Assembly (NCBI GenBank): GCA_020809705.1
Contig: CP085825.1
Location: forward strand, 496,001 to 560,000
Length of the DNA stretch: 64,000 bases
Source of the DNA: Calonectria ilicicola
Taxonomy: Eukaryota > Ascomycota > Sordariomycetes > Hypocreales > Nectriaceae
Direction of reading: 5' to 3'
The translations under genes and the position numbers were made by a program. Each line of letters begins with the position of its first letter. Within the stretch, counting starts at the first letter, position 1. The notes under the pieces were generated by a model. That model saw only the letters and a program-made list of their open reading frames with translations. It searched no databases and was not told the DNA's origin. This document shows positions 11,981-24,600 of this stretch, piece after piece.

Positions 11981-13247
11981 TCATTCCTCATCCGTGTCGA
12001 GCGGTGCTGTTGTCGCAGAATTAGGTGAAGCCCTAGGCGTAAGTTCTGGTTTTCGTGCGGTAATGAATGTTCTGGAAGCAGGTTAGATCAAAAACTCAAG
12101 TGCGTTTGAAAACGGGCGGCTTACACTTTCGCATTGCTTCTGAGGGAGGGATTTCCAACCTCTTCGTTTACTCGTTCGAGCAAGGCCCTCGTATCCTTCT
12201 CTTCCCACCCACACTGACCAAACAACATTAAAGTCCAGTTCTCCATTCCTGTCACAGGGGTCAGGTTAGCGCAAACTAGAGTTGCATGTAGGGGTTGTTG
12301 TACTTACCGTATTCAATCATCTTGGCCAGCAGCTGGCCTTTTTTTCGACTAACATGGTCGTGGCCCCAACTCTGGACTGGTAACCAATCGACGCGTTCTC
12401 GAATGGATTCGGCACCGATCTCGGTCAACCACCCTGAAACGCGGGGTACTGGATCAAAATCCAAGCCCATCTTCATACACATGAGGGCATATGTCATTTC
12501 GAATTCGCGACAGGCTGCGCCGACCTTGCCGGCTTGTATATTAACGAGGGTCGCTTGATCTGGTTCAAGGTCGAAGAAACGAGGTCGAATCTCAGTGAAT
12601 TCCAACTGACCACCCGGTTTTAAGTGGATGTAAGCCTCATCTAAGAAAGCTTTCCAGTCACGGATTCCGCCACCGACAAGGTTGCGCATGTGAATGAAGT
12701 CGTATTGTTTAGCAGCCCAAGGTTGTGTGACATCGGAAATTTCAAAAGTGACATTTGAAGGCACGTCGTTAGGGAGGAGGGCGCTAGTGAGGTCAACGCC
12801 CAAAATGTTGACCTGAGGATACCGTTGACCCATGTCGCAAGCCCAGGCGCCAGTTCCTGTCCCAACGTCTAGAATCTCCAGGGGGTTTTCGGGGCTGTGT
12901 TCTTCGAGAGGTAGCTTGGCGTCGATAAGCCCTCCATCAAGGCAGAGCTGGAAGAGCTCATGTTGCAAGGACAAGCGAGCTGCTTCGGATTCGTCATTGG
13001 GCGTCATGAGTTGACCGGAGCCGTGATATCTGTGGTTGTAGGCATGTATGGGAGGCAGCGAGTCTTCGGAAACTGAAGAGTAGTTGGAACAAGTGTCGCT
13101 GAGCTCTGTGTCGTCTTCGGTATGGCTGACTTCGTCGATATCTGTCCCAAATCCGGGGGCGAGCCGCTGGCTATTCAAGGCATCTTGGGCTTCCTTATCA
13201 GAAACGGACTTGGCCACAGACTCGGGCGCATGGTCAGGACCGGCCAT
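11981..13247 (-). CDS. LaeA-type SAM-dependent methyltransferase
   Basis: Three exons, complement of 12308-13247, 12125-12248 and 11981-12071, give 384 residues. The first-exon frame reads through its GTAAGT donor into a stop, so the model was extended: exon 2 continues GMENWTLMLFGQCGWEE and exon 3 ends VTFITARKPEL followed by a short tail. Introns contain CTAAC-type branch points. Residues 1-90 are acidic and Ser-rich, probably disordered. The class I methyltransferase core starts with LDVGTGTGAWA (about 126-135), followed by GVDLT and the post-motif HMRNLVGG and LKPGGQLEFTE. This is the broad fungal family that includes LaeA-like regulators and natural-product methyltransferases. The target cannot be assigned. 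The start is the first in-frame ATG; upstream frame would need a TTG. Confidence 0.88.
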
Positions 13248-13593
13248 TGTCGCAAAATCGGTTCGCAAAGATCGATCGGGGTTGACGCGGATATAGTGCA
13301 ATCGTGTTCCTAAGCGAAAAGCGGACGGGGGTGATGGCAGCCGTTAGCTAGAATGGGTCGGAGATCGGATTGCGCCCAGTTGGTGGGGTGGGAATGGACG
13401 AGCGAAGATCGAATAGCGATTGGAATTCAACTCGCCGCGGGCGTGGCTAGCTGAAGCGATTGGGCGCGCGGCAGGGAGAATCGGGGAGGAAAGAGGGCGA
13501 CGAGAATGAAGACAGGCAGAAGCCAGTATTCATGGTTGGTTAGATGCGCCAAGCGTGGAGGCCCGTCGATGATGAGGCGAAGGTCGCTGGTGT

Positions 13594-13618
13594 CGATGCG
13601 ATGCGATGCGATGCGATG
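13594..13618. repeat. CGATG pentamer microsatellite, five copies
   Basis: Five perfect tandem copies of CGATG, upstream of the LaeA-type methyltransferase start. Confidence 0.9.
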
Positions 13619-14577
13619 CTGCCAAACGAGACGGTTCGACAGCGCGATAGTAATGAATCAGACAAAGGAAGGGCGCGCGCACGTGGAATACATATGCGTG
13701 CGTATGCGAAGGCGAGCCGACAAGGAGACGGGTTAGGGAAATAAAGAGACAAGATGGACGTCAAAGAAGAAAAAAAAGGCCAAAGATGCCTTGGTGCATG
13801 CAAGGGTCGTGGTCGTGGCAGGTGTTTAGACCCGTAACGGTGCGTGAGCCGCCGCCAAACGACTACGGGGTTGTTGTCTGTGCAGCGCGGACAGGTTCAG
13901 CACAGATGGCAGAGTGGCGCATGCGACTCGAGGTCCGGCAGTGCTTCTCGCTGGCTGAAATTAAGATTGGCAGTTGAGATTAGAAAGAGAGAGACAAAGT
14001 ATAATGGTATAATATTGCAAAGTGGGAATGGGCTGGGCTGAGCTGGGGAGAGCCGCCGGGCAGAAGAATGAGCTCTGCAAACGACTTCTGTCTCTGGGTG
14101 CCGGCGCCCCAATGCCCAATGCGGCGATGAGCGACAACGGCGACGGGGCCTTTTGGTGGTGCGTGCCACGGTCAGTAGCTGGAGAGGGTAAGGCAGTCAG
14201 TCACTTGCTCTCGGTGTTGGCTGCGGCAACACAGACCTCAGACCGTGGCGAGGCGTTCCGGTGTGATTGATTCACCTAGCTACATTGCCGTTGCCCTCGT
14301 CTAATACTAATGCTGATGCTAATTATTGACACTAACACTAAGAAATACGGGGTAGTGACGGGCTTGGAGCAGGAAATTGATGCTATAGCCGAGTGTGATA
14401 TGATTGTTGAAGGATTGTGATTGTGGAGGCGACCAGCAACCAACATGCTCCTTCGTCTGGATGGGCAGGTGCCCTCATGATATGCACCCCATGGACTAGA
14501 TAGAGCCAAATTGACGGAGAGGCGAGTTTTTACCTACCTCGCTTACCGCAGCACTGCCTGCTCTGTACTACTCTCAT

Positions 14578-14673
14578 CATGGTTCATGGCTGGTTCATGG
14601 CTGGTCATGGCTGGTCATGGCTGGTCATGACTGGTCACGTCTCGTCACGTCTCGTCTTCTCGTCTCGTCTCGT
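14578..14673. repeat. Decaying tandem repeat, TCATGGCTGG to CGTCTCGT
   Basis: A run of near-identical 9-11 base units (TTCATGGCTGG, TCATGGCTGG) grades into CACGTCTCGT and CTCGT units, as expected from replication slippage with successive point changes. Confidence 0.85.
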
Positions 14674-17600
14674 TTACATACCTTGCTTGTGCATCCAAGC
14701 CTAATCCTAATCTTGGACTCTGACTTTGACTCTAGCTGACTCCAACTCCTACCCCAACTCCTCCTCCTCCTCATCCTCCCACTCCCTCCTCCTCCTCCCA
14801 ACCCTCCCGGCCCCGACCCTGCCGTCTCTATCTGTCTGACCTCTCTCTGATCTCTGACGTAGCCACCATCGCTGCCACCACCATCGACCCCAGACATTTA
14901 CACATACATGCCTGTGCCTGTGCTTATCCTGTCTGTGCCTCTCTCCTCTACGCGACGGGCAGGCAACGTCATCGTCAGCACCGCATCACAACCGTCGCAG
15001 GCTCGCATCCACCATCAGCTTGCAACACTGTACCACTGACATCATGCTCGCGTTCCATTCTTTTTCTTCTCCTAGCCCCCCCTCCCTCTCTCACTTTCTC
15101 CCGTGACTAGCATCACAATCGATGCCTCACCACGCCCACCACGCCCACCACGCCCTCCACACACCAAAACACACACCAAGGGCCCTGTGAACGCAGCCCC
15201 ATCGCAGGGCCCATCCTGGCTCTCCATGATGCCATGTCCCAGCCCCGGCCCCCCATCTCAATCTGCCGTCGCCGTCAAATCACGTCGCGAGACAAGCGCC
15301 TGTCGCTTCCCTCATCGCTTGATAGTTTACAATCCTCGTCTCGCACTAGCCAAGCATCGCAAAGTCCCCTACACCTCGTCAGCCCTTTGCTCAGAACAGG
15401 CCAAGCAGGACTCCGCTCGCTCCTCAGCCTCAGTCCCTCCGGGCTCGCTTCCAATTGGCCCATGGGCCATATTTCGCACACAGGCCCCAACCCTTGAGCT
15501 TGTTCAATTGAGATCCACCTGGGATGCGAGCCGGTACAACGTTGGCGACCTGCAAAACGCAGTACTGCGGCCGCTGCATGCAGAGCCGTCCTTGCAGAAT
15601 AATATTGTCCACCCACTCGCTTTTAATTGTCCTTGTCGCTCTCACCCTGGTAATCTCCGCGGCCAAATGTTTCCGTCTTCGCCTTGAGTGGCCCATCTGA
15701 TCCCCGATAATCGCGACTGCTCGCTATAGTGGAGGCTGCCCCCAGCTCTGCCCAGCTCTGCCCTGCCCTGCCCTGCCCTCCCCTCCCCCAGCACAACGTC
15801 GTCCTCAAGCTTCGGTTCACTAATCAATCCTGGAGAAGTTGAGTAATGATTGCATGACCCCAGAAGAGTTCAGAAGGGGTCCAGAACAGCGGCAAGTGGG
15901 GAGGGTTTTCACTAGGCTTCCAGCATCATTAATTACGACGCACCACTCATCTGCGCCGGAGAAGAGCTCCGCCGTCGCTCAAATGATAACGCGATCGAGA
16001 CGGGTCGATGTGGCGTGATGGCTGAGGCCAAGCCCAAAACTTTGACATCGGCAACTAACAAACAAGTCTGGAGACTAAGCAACCGTTATTCCATTGCTGC
16101 TCACGGACCAGGAAAAGGAGACAAAAATTTTCACCCGCGGCTTCTCAAATACAACCCTGCCTGGAGCGTCGTATCAGGCCTTGGAAGTATTTGGGGTCGC
16201 ATTCGCATTTCGTGCTTTGTTTGGCAGTTGCGCCTGGCACGCACATACACGCCCGGCAGAGAGACATGTCGATTTTCTTTCTTGTTTACTAACTACGAGC
16301 AACAATACAGGGCTACAATACAGGGCTTGCCATGCCGCGTCAGGTATTTTACGGATGCTGAACAATCAGCCTGCCCATATAGTAGCGCCTCGGATGATTC
16401 GTTGGGCACATGACCTGGTTGGTTTCCACCAAAACTCCATCTTATCTATTTATTAGTCAAAAGACCAGCACGGACGCGAAACGGAACACGGAACACGGAC
16501 GGCTCGGGGCGGTGCGCGGAATCAAACTCTAAAGATTTTGATTGTGGACTCAGTCGGTTGAGTTGGAGTCGGAAACTGAGGCAAACCTAGTCGTACAGTA
16601 CAGCTGCAGCCCGTAACTGTCGGTCTCCATCAAGGGGCTCAAGGTTGGAGAAAAGAGGTCTTTTTTGGGGAGGAAACAACGCTGACCAGGACAGATGAGT
16701 GGAGATGAGAAGTGCGGACCGAGGTAATATACTGCGCAATGTTGAAGAAAACTGCCGAAGCATCCACAACATCCGCCGCCACCAAGCAAGACGACGCCGG
16801 CCATGACGGGCGGCGCCAAGATTCACGCCGACATGCAGGGAGATGGAGATGAGGACTTTGCGCTATACAGTACATGATGTTGAGCAAAAAAGAGGCGCAA
16901 TGGGTGGCATGACGCTGCCTGTGCTCAACTCCACCCGATACTTGCAGGTCGGTCTGTATGTACAGACAATACGGGCTGTATGTATATGCCTATGTATGTA
17001 CAGAGAGCCCCCAAAACACGGGGCCGAGACTCGCTCTCGTCTGCATGTCATGCTTCCCGCCCATATGCTACATCAAACCTCCACATGCCACCAGGAATGA
17101 TACGTACGTACGCACATAATACATATGCGACTCCAGCATCGCAGCGGGAAGCCCATGTTTGGCCTTGGATTTAGTGGCATGTGCGCTGGGGTCGGAGGCA
17201 TGGGGTCGGCGCCGCGCAGGGCCGCGCAGGGCAGGGCAGGGCAACAACTCCTCAGTCCCGCTCCCCACACGGACGGCCACATCGACCCCGTTGTGTCACA
17301 TCAGGTTCCCGCCCGTGTTGGCCTTTTGACGATGTGCTGTGTGCTGTCTGCCCCGTCCATCGCCTGTTCGGCGCGCTCATCTCATCTCGGACGTCGCACA
17401 AGAATGCGCTGTGCTGGCTGGCCCGTTCTTTCAGATGCAATGCAGCCCCATCGAGATATCCGAGACAGTTTCCTCAACGGCGTCAACCAAGCCAACCAAA
17501 CCAACCAAACCAGCCAGCCAACCAACACGACCATGTCCTGCTCCCACGTTTTTGCTGCCCCGCTCATCGCCGTGATCACCCTTCCCCACCATCAATCCCA

Positions 17601-19319
17601 TACCCAGACCCAGACCACCCAGACCCATCTGTACCCATCTGTACCCATACCCATACCGTCCAAATCACCCTCTCCACCTTGCATTCGCATCTCAAAACAA
17701 GCTGAAGGGGGCATCAGAAGCACGCCTACGGCACGGGCACATGCCATGCCACACTCCCTCCTTCGGGATTTCTCCCGCCCCCTACCTCTCTGCTGATCTC
17801 CTCGCAACGAGCCCCTCCCTCTGGTGCCTCCGGTGCCTCTGCGTGCCTCTGCGTGCTCCCCTCACCACCTCTCTGGCCGGTCGGTCCCTGTCCGAAGCAA
17901 CAACCCTCCAGCATCTTGAATCATTTTTATGACCTCTCACCTCGCCCTCTTCCACTCAGACACGGCCACGCGGGCATGAGTAATGCGAGATGGGCGATGA
18001 GACACTGTGACGGACGCACTTAATGCACGGGGGGCACGGAAAATCTGACGCACCCTCTTTGTGCCCGTCGGAGAGAATTCCACTGTACACTAGCCACTGT
18101 AGAACCCTGAGATGGGCCAACGTGACACAAGACACAAGCCGCGCTCTCTTGTTTCTTGTCCCCATGCATTCCTCCAATCCCGTTGGCAGCTATGCCAAAG
18201 CTTGCCACCCACCCAACGCCGCCACCTTGTCATCCACACACCAACAGGGGCGCTTAGTGATAGGTGGCCCAGCCTAACTAAAAGCTAAAAAAGAAAGAAA
18301 AAGAAAAAGAAGGGTGGTGGGAGACCACCGCAAGCGGAAAGCCAGTGTAACACTGTCTTTTAGAGTGGGAGAAGAAAAAAACAATATTCAACGAGTGAGA
18401 TTATGAGCTTGATACTATGACGTAAATGTGTCAATGCGATGAACTACATTGGTTGCCAAAAGGAAAAAAAAGAATAATGATTTCAGTTGATACACCATCC
18501 ATCATGAGAATAAAAAGAAATAAAACCGAATTGGCACCGTTAAAATGCCGTGCCCATGCCCTTTTCGTCGCTGAATGCTTCCAACCCCAAAGGACAAAGT
18601 TTGAAGGAATGCAGCGCAACAGGGAGAAGTGAAACCGAGCAAGAGAAAAAAAGCAAATGCGTCCCTGTCCATATCCCGTTCATCCAAAAAAGAAAAAAAA
18701 AAAAGCGAGAGGAAGTGAAGAAAAAGAAATGGGAGGACATGCTCCATCATCCATCAAATCACTGTCCAAAATAATCATTCAAAAGCCCATGCCAAAATAA
18801 ACCCATGTCCAGTTCCAATCCCATAATGCTAAAATCCACCCCATTCTTGCAAATTCCCTCATAAAAAAATAAGTAAAAAAAAATAAAAAAGGATAATATT
18901 GTGCGTGGCCGATTCGTCAGTGATTATACCATATTCACCTTCCCACCTCCAATCCTGACGAGCATGCATACAAAGGAAAACGCTCCCGATGGCTTGTCGA
19001 CCGACCCATGCAGAGAAAAGAAATCAAACACCTTTTCACCAAGCAATCGCTGGCCTTCCTACCCCGTCCGGTTGAATGATCCAATTCTCCGATCCCCTCA
19101 AAAAAATGAAAAATGAAACTCCTGGGGTATTAATCAGTGCCGCCCATTCAGTAAACTCATTCCCTCTTGGTCCCTGTTTGTAATCCCTGGCGAAGTCACC
19201 CTTGCCAATGCTCTATCTCTCTCTCTCTGCCCTAGAGAGCCTTGGCATTGCGGGTGCAGCAAACGGCCCCATCAGATCCCACCCAAGTGCGCCGGGGCTC
19301 CCTTATCCACGCCACTCGC

Positions 19320-21610
19320 CTAAGGTGCCTCTTTCTTGAGTTTCCGTTTACCACCGACTCTACCATCCACATGCTCGTCCTCAGGGCTCCATTCTTCTGG
19401 GTGAAAGTCGGGATTTCCGTAGTGTGCGCGGTTCCATATGCTATTCTTGAACGTATTCGTCTTCACATTGAAATGTGGCTCTATGCAGCTCTGGCTCTTC
19501 TCCTCATACTCGAGCTGTACCTGGCTGAAGCGAATGTGGTAGCCGGCGTTTGCCCTGTTGGGAGCAGCCATCATGGACGTCTGAGACGCCAGGTTGGAAG
19601 TTGTGACCATAGGTGGGTTAGACGCCATGACCGAGCTGGAAGACATTGGTGTGGGAGGGGATGGGGGTTGAGGGGATGCCATTACAGGTGGCTGCGGCTG
19701 GGGTTGTGGAGTCGGAGCCGGCAGGCCGTCCGGATATGGCGACACCCATGGGCTCTGCTGCACAGGTGCAGGAAAATTGAGCTCCGTTGTGCAGGTGGTA
19801 GGAGGAGGGGGTGCGAGAGCGGGCAAGCCTCCCATTGACATGTTGATTCCGAGCATGGACAGGGTGCTGAAATCCGTCATGGACATGCCATGGAACTGGG
19901 CGCCGATGCTATCCTCAATGTGAGTGTTGTGGTAGTTGTCGACCCGGTTGATCTGCATGGACACCGGTCCAGGCGGCGGCGGCGGCGGCGGGAGAGATAC
20001 CGACACTGGGAGTGAGGGTGGGGGAGGGGGAGGTGTGCGGTACAGAATGTCGTAGTGGTCTGGGCGGTAAAGCAGGTAGATGATGGGCCCCAGGGACGTG
20101 GTATCTTGGTTGTTGGCCTCCTCAGGGAAGCGGAAAGTGTTGGCTTGGCTGCCCGCGCTTCGGTCCAGGTAGACAATCTCCAGAACAAAGTCGATGGGCT
20201 GGAGCAGCATGTTGGACAGACCGATGATGCCGAGATGCTCAATCTCCCGATTGGGCGGCTCGATGGTTTGCGCACAGTAGCCATGGATACCTCCAGCTCC
20301 ATCTTGGAGGAAAGGCTCGTAGTTAGCCGCGTTGGCCTTGAGATATGTGGCGGCGAGGAGACGGAGGTAGTAAATGATGCTGGGGGTAACTCCTGCATCG
20401 TTCCATCGCTCCATGAGCACCATGTAGGCCACGGGCGGGTTGCCCATGTTCTGGGCGATTTCCCGGAGCAGGGCAAACATTTCGTCTGAGAAATCCTCAA
20501 CGTAGGGATAGCCACCGATGTTAGTGATCATGCGCGACACGCTCATCAGGCGGGCGACCTCGCCCTCGACTTTTCCTTGGTCGCCAGACTCAATGAGCTT
20601 CTCAAAGTAGGAAAATCCAATCGCTGCATTGGCAAAGTGAAACAGTTAGCCCAAATCCGACTGGTCACATAAAAGCAGGGTCCCCGAGACAGGGGCGGAA
20701 AGGGCAAGACAAAGCAACGTGAGCTGCTCGAGAGCGGAGACGGGAGTCTGAGGGAAAGTGAAATATGCCTGGATTGCGAAAGCGCATCTTGGGGACAATT
20801 GACTCACCTCGCCAACCGCAGTTGCCATCGCCTTGGATGGATCGATAGTGGGAATAATTCTGTGGGAGAGCCTGGTTTTTGGAGGATGCGACGTTAGCGT
20901 CATGAAATTTTTCATGGGTTCGGGGAATCGGGCAAGGGAAGACGAACAATTGTCTTCTCGACGTAGACGGGGTCCGCCTTGGCATACTCGTGAGTGATGG
21001 CATCGCTCGAGACTTTTTCGCCCACCAGAGGGCCCTGCGCAGCCAGAGTCAGTATGCAAGCCTGAGGGTAAAGAGCAGCGACAGAGCTCTCTTGAGGGCA
21101 GCTTGCCTTGTGGACAATCTGGTAGTCCTTGGCGGCGGCCTGCTGGGCAGCTATGTCGTGTTGGCCCTGCTGCTCTTCCATCCTGGGGGCGTTTAAGGTA
21201 GAAGAGGTGATGAAGGGTTGATGGGGCGGTTGGCGCGCCTGGTGGTGCTGCAGATGATGATGGGGTGGTGACGGGAGTTGGTGGTGGTGCTCAGAGGCGC
21301 AGGATGGTGAGGGCGACGCAGCCGATGCGGCGATGGAAGCGTTCGAGGGTGCAAAGGGTGATGAAGCTATGGGCGAGGAAGCGGGAAGCTGTCGTTGTGG
21401 GAGTGGAGGATGTTGTTGCGGTGGAGGATGTGGAGGTCGAGATTGAGCTTGCGGTTGTGGTGGTGGTGGTTGTGAGCCGTACAGCAGCCCCGCGGGAGTA
21501 CCTGCTCCTCCCCCTCCGGCCGACACGGGAAACCCAATGTCTAGTTGGGGAGCTAGGCCATGGTAAGCGAAGCAGGAGGAGGCAAAGGGAGTTGGTTGAG
21601 GCTGGAACAT
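19320..21610 (-). CDS. Otubain-type deubiquitinase with proline-rich extensions
   Basis: Four exons, complement of 21107-21610, 20948-21034, 20808-20871 and 19320-20623, give 652 residues. Cys-protease landmarks are split across introns: GDGNCGWRAIGFSYFE spans the third intron, with Asp212/Cys215, and RPDHYDILY supplies His408. The middle 220 residues match peptidase C65 (OTUB1-like) proteins, which remove ubiquitin from substrates and can inhibit E2 enzymes. Residues 1-145 are Pro-, Ser- and His-rich and likely disordered; after the catalytic domain come polyproline runs and a conserved C-terminal block (FKNSIWNRAHYGNPDFHPEEW) ending in a basic tail. The first intron would be GC-AG and is in frame, so a 676-residue form with 24 extra residues is also possible. 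The start is the first ATG; the frame upstream opens with TTG. Confidence 0.9.
21035..21106 (-). other. Probable GC-AG intron in the otubain gene (72 nt)
   Basis: Donor AAG|GCAAGC and acceptor GCGCAG, with a CTGAC branch-like site 16 bases upstream. The 72 bases contain no stop and keep frame, so the coding frame does not prove it. The inserted residues (ASCPQESSVAAL...) do not resemble the family, where the flanking parts adjoin. Confidence 0.55.
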
Positions 21611-24600
21611 GCCTCTTTGGGGGTTGAAATTTTTTTTTCTCTTCTTGTTTCCTTTGTCTAAATTTTTGGTTGGTAGAAACAAGGTGGTGTGGCGAAGAAA
21701 GGGACGATGAGCGATGAGGGGGGGGAGGGAAGACGGGGGGTTAAGAGCGCGGTGGTGGAAGCAAGGAGAGATGGGGAGCTTATGAGGGCAATGAAATAGC
21801 AGGCTGCGAGTGTAATAAACACAACAGGCCAGAGCAGGCCTAGAGCAGGCCCAGAGCAGAACAGAGCAGAGGAACAGGGTGTGCGAGTACGAGTGAGATT
21901 GAGCTAGCAGCTGCCAAGTTGCGCCTTGCTTGCTGCTCCGCGGTGCTCGGGTTGTGCTTGCTTGCTGCTGCTGCTAATGCTTGCTACTGCTGATGCGCCG
22001 CACGCCGCTTTGCGTGCTGCTGCTTGGGGGCGTGGGTTTGAGGTAGATGGGACCCGGTGGAAAGTCTCCCCCGGCACAGGCTTAGTTAGCGAGCGAAAGC
22101 CTGTCTTGCCTTTTTGCCTTGCCGAGCTCTCTCTCCAGGCTTTGACTAGCCTAAGCCAAGCCCTGTCAGGGACCCAGTGGAGCTCTCCGAAAAAGAGGGT
22201 ACAGTATGAAGGGGGAGGGTGCGAGGGTGAGCGAGAGCGAGAGGGTGCGAGCAGGAGAGAGAGAGAGAGTAGTGAGAGGTCCAGGTCTAGGGGGGCGGAA
22301 GGGGGGGGGGGGTTCGTCTGGTAAGACGATTGGGAATCAGTCGGGGTGGATTTTGCTGGCCGCGCTGGGCGCTGGGTTACTGGGTACTGGGCAAGTCTAG
22401 CACGCCCTGCAGCACGATGGATGCTTATTGATGCTACTGCTGATGCCACCGCTGATGTCCGTCCTGCCTGCTGCTTGCTGCCGGCTGGGGGGAGCCGCTG
22501 TCGCAAGCAGGGCTGGCCGCTGCTGGGTGCGATCCCTCAGATGGGCGATGGACGTCCTTCGCCGGGCTCACTCTGGAGCTAGGGATTTTTAGCACTGCCG
22601 CTGTGAATGGACTTTAGCGCAACTTAGCGGGTGGTCTATTAGCGGGAGCACCACTGCGGGCGCTGGCGATTGATCCGTGGGGGATATGGCACAGGCCACT
22701 TCGCCTTCGGAATTTGCACGGGTCAAGGAGATTTTTTGATGCTGCGACAGGGCCAGGCCTGTTTTCGAGGCGGACGGGGAGAGCTACTCAGAATGGGAAG
22801 GCGGGCAATGGCGCTAATCGACGAGAAAATGGACCCGACGGGGCAAGGGGCGCGGCTAGCACGGCCACGGATGGTAGTACAGAATGGCTTGGAGTGTCGC
22901 ACAGAGTGTTGGACCTTGGACAAACTGGCGCCCAGGTACTGTACCCGTACCCGGCCAAAGGATCGGGAACCGCTGGAGACTTTTTGTCTGTGTGCTCACA
23001 CGTATGGATATGGTACAGGGCAACACGGTTGGGCACTTGGCGCTCGCTTGGTCCACCTTTTGGCGAGAAGGCTTGAACAAAAAGGGCCGCCTTGTCTCAG
23101 ACTCTGTCGGTAACGAGACGCCCTAGGGCAAAACCAGCCAAATTTACGAGTACCAATGAAAACAGCGGCGATCTCCCGCTGACGATGTGCTGCGACTCGA
23201 TTTCGATGCGATCGACGTATGTGCGTGATTCCTGACAGAACTGGCCGAGTGGCTGAGGTTACTGAGTGCAATTGGGCCAAACCCGACACCACGGCCCCAG
23301 TTGATCAGGTCCGTCGGACAAGTTGGTGGGCGATGGCGTCGACGATTGGTGGAGATACCTGATGAAGGGGGGGAAGGGGATCTGATTGAGAGAACACAGC
23401 GAGACAAGAACGGCTAACAAGGAAAAAACTGGAATCAGGAGGGGGGGCAACAGTCTGTTGGTTCTCTCTCTTATCGATGGCGAAATATGACCGAGAGAGA
23501 CAACGAGACCCAGAGAAGTCTCCAGTTAACTTGCGTGGGGGACTTTGGAGACAGCAGCTGAAGGAGGGATCTCTTTAAGCTAATGGGTTGGCGACAGGAT
23601 AAGGAATAGCATGGCGAGATTAGATTAGTACGGATGTGCACACGTTCTTGTGAGGCGTAGTAGTTTCATGCGAGATGAGGAGACGTAGACGCAGGCGTAG
23701 ACGACAGTGAAAAGAAGAAAGAAAAACGTCCAATGCAAAGTGTATGTCACTTGGTAGTGTTTCGTCTCTTGTCGGCGCGCCAAGGATGTTGAACAGCTGT
23801 TCCGCGCAACAGCTTAACTAAAATAAGTAACAATAACGCTCGGTATTTTTTACCATGTACAAAACCTCAACGTGCCAAACAGCTCGCCTCTGCAGAGTCA
23901 AACTCTGTTTGCCTGTCAAAAATGGCTTCGCCGGTAAAAAGTAGCGGGACCTGAGCGTGTTGACAACAAGGCCGGGCTGCACAAGCGTGCCGTGTGGGTG
24001 GTGCGTGTGTGTGATCTTTACTGTGATGAGGGGCTGTCACAATGCGGGCGTTGTTGATGCGCAAAGCCCTCTGGCCAGGGGTGGACCTCGGCGGCGTCTG
24101 TTGGCTGGCTTGTGGCACCTTGGCTGGGTGCTCCTGGGTGCTCCTGGGTCCTCTGGGGGCTAGTGGTCCTTTGGCTTGGGCTCCTCAGGCCTTGCTGCTT
24201 TGAAGCATGAAGCTCTCGACAGCAGAATGTCACAGTGATCGTGGTACCTGGTGCGCGGTACGTAGTGTGCGGCTAGGGCATGGGCATGGGCATGAGCATG
24301 AGCAGGGTATGTGATCGGGGGGAGGCAAGGCTGGCCCGACCTTCATACCACACTAGTCGGATGCGACAAGCTCCTTAACCCCCTGCTGCTAGATATTCCT
24401 CGAGGGTCTGGGGTCGGGTCGTTGTTTCTGGCAAGGGGAGGGGACGAGCACCTCTGTTCCGAGACGCAGACGCAAGCGCAGCAGCAGACACAGGCCACAG
24501 ACACAGACAGGCAAGGGTGTCTCCGTCCTGGCGGATAGACGTGAGAGAGTGGGCTGTGCGGGTGAGCCTAGCGTGAGTGGGCGGGCGTTGTTGGTAATCG

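Larger units (their letters stand above)
13248..19319. other. Gene-free 6 kb stretch rich in simple repeats
   Basis: No recognisable gene on either strand. The sequence is GC-rich at the left and becomes A-rich near 18.25-18.9 kb. It contains a CGATG pentamer array (13594-13618), a TCATGGCTGG-type array (14578-14673), CT-rich tracts (14750-14830), CTGCC repeats (15733-15789), AACC repeats (17481-17526) and other low-complexity runs. Long open frames here are overlapping, compositionally biased and without domains. It includes the upstream region of the methyltransferase gene and the 3' flank of the otubain gene. Confidence 0.5.

Noticed and set aside
13248..13301. N-terminal extension of the methyltransferase (MHYIRVNPDRS)
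   Set aside because: The extended frame would start at TTG; the first ATG at 13247 is the better start.
17125..17796. 223-codon plus-strand open frame
   Set aside because: Built on tandem AACC, CAGACC and GCAGGGC repeats; frames on both strands are equally open.
23235..23320. tRNA-like string GGCCGAGTGGCTGAGG resembling a Ser/Leu tRNA D-arm
   Set aside because: No T-arm (GTTCGAATC-type) sequence or pairing acceptor stem follows at the right distance.
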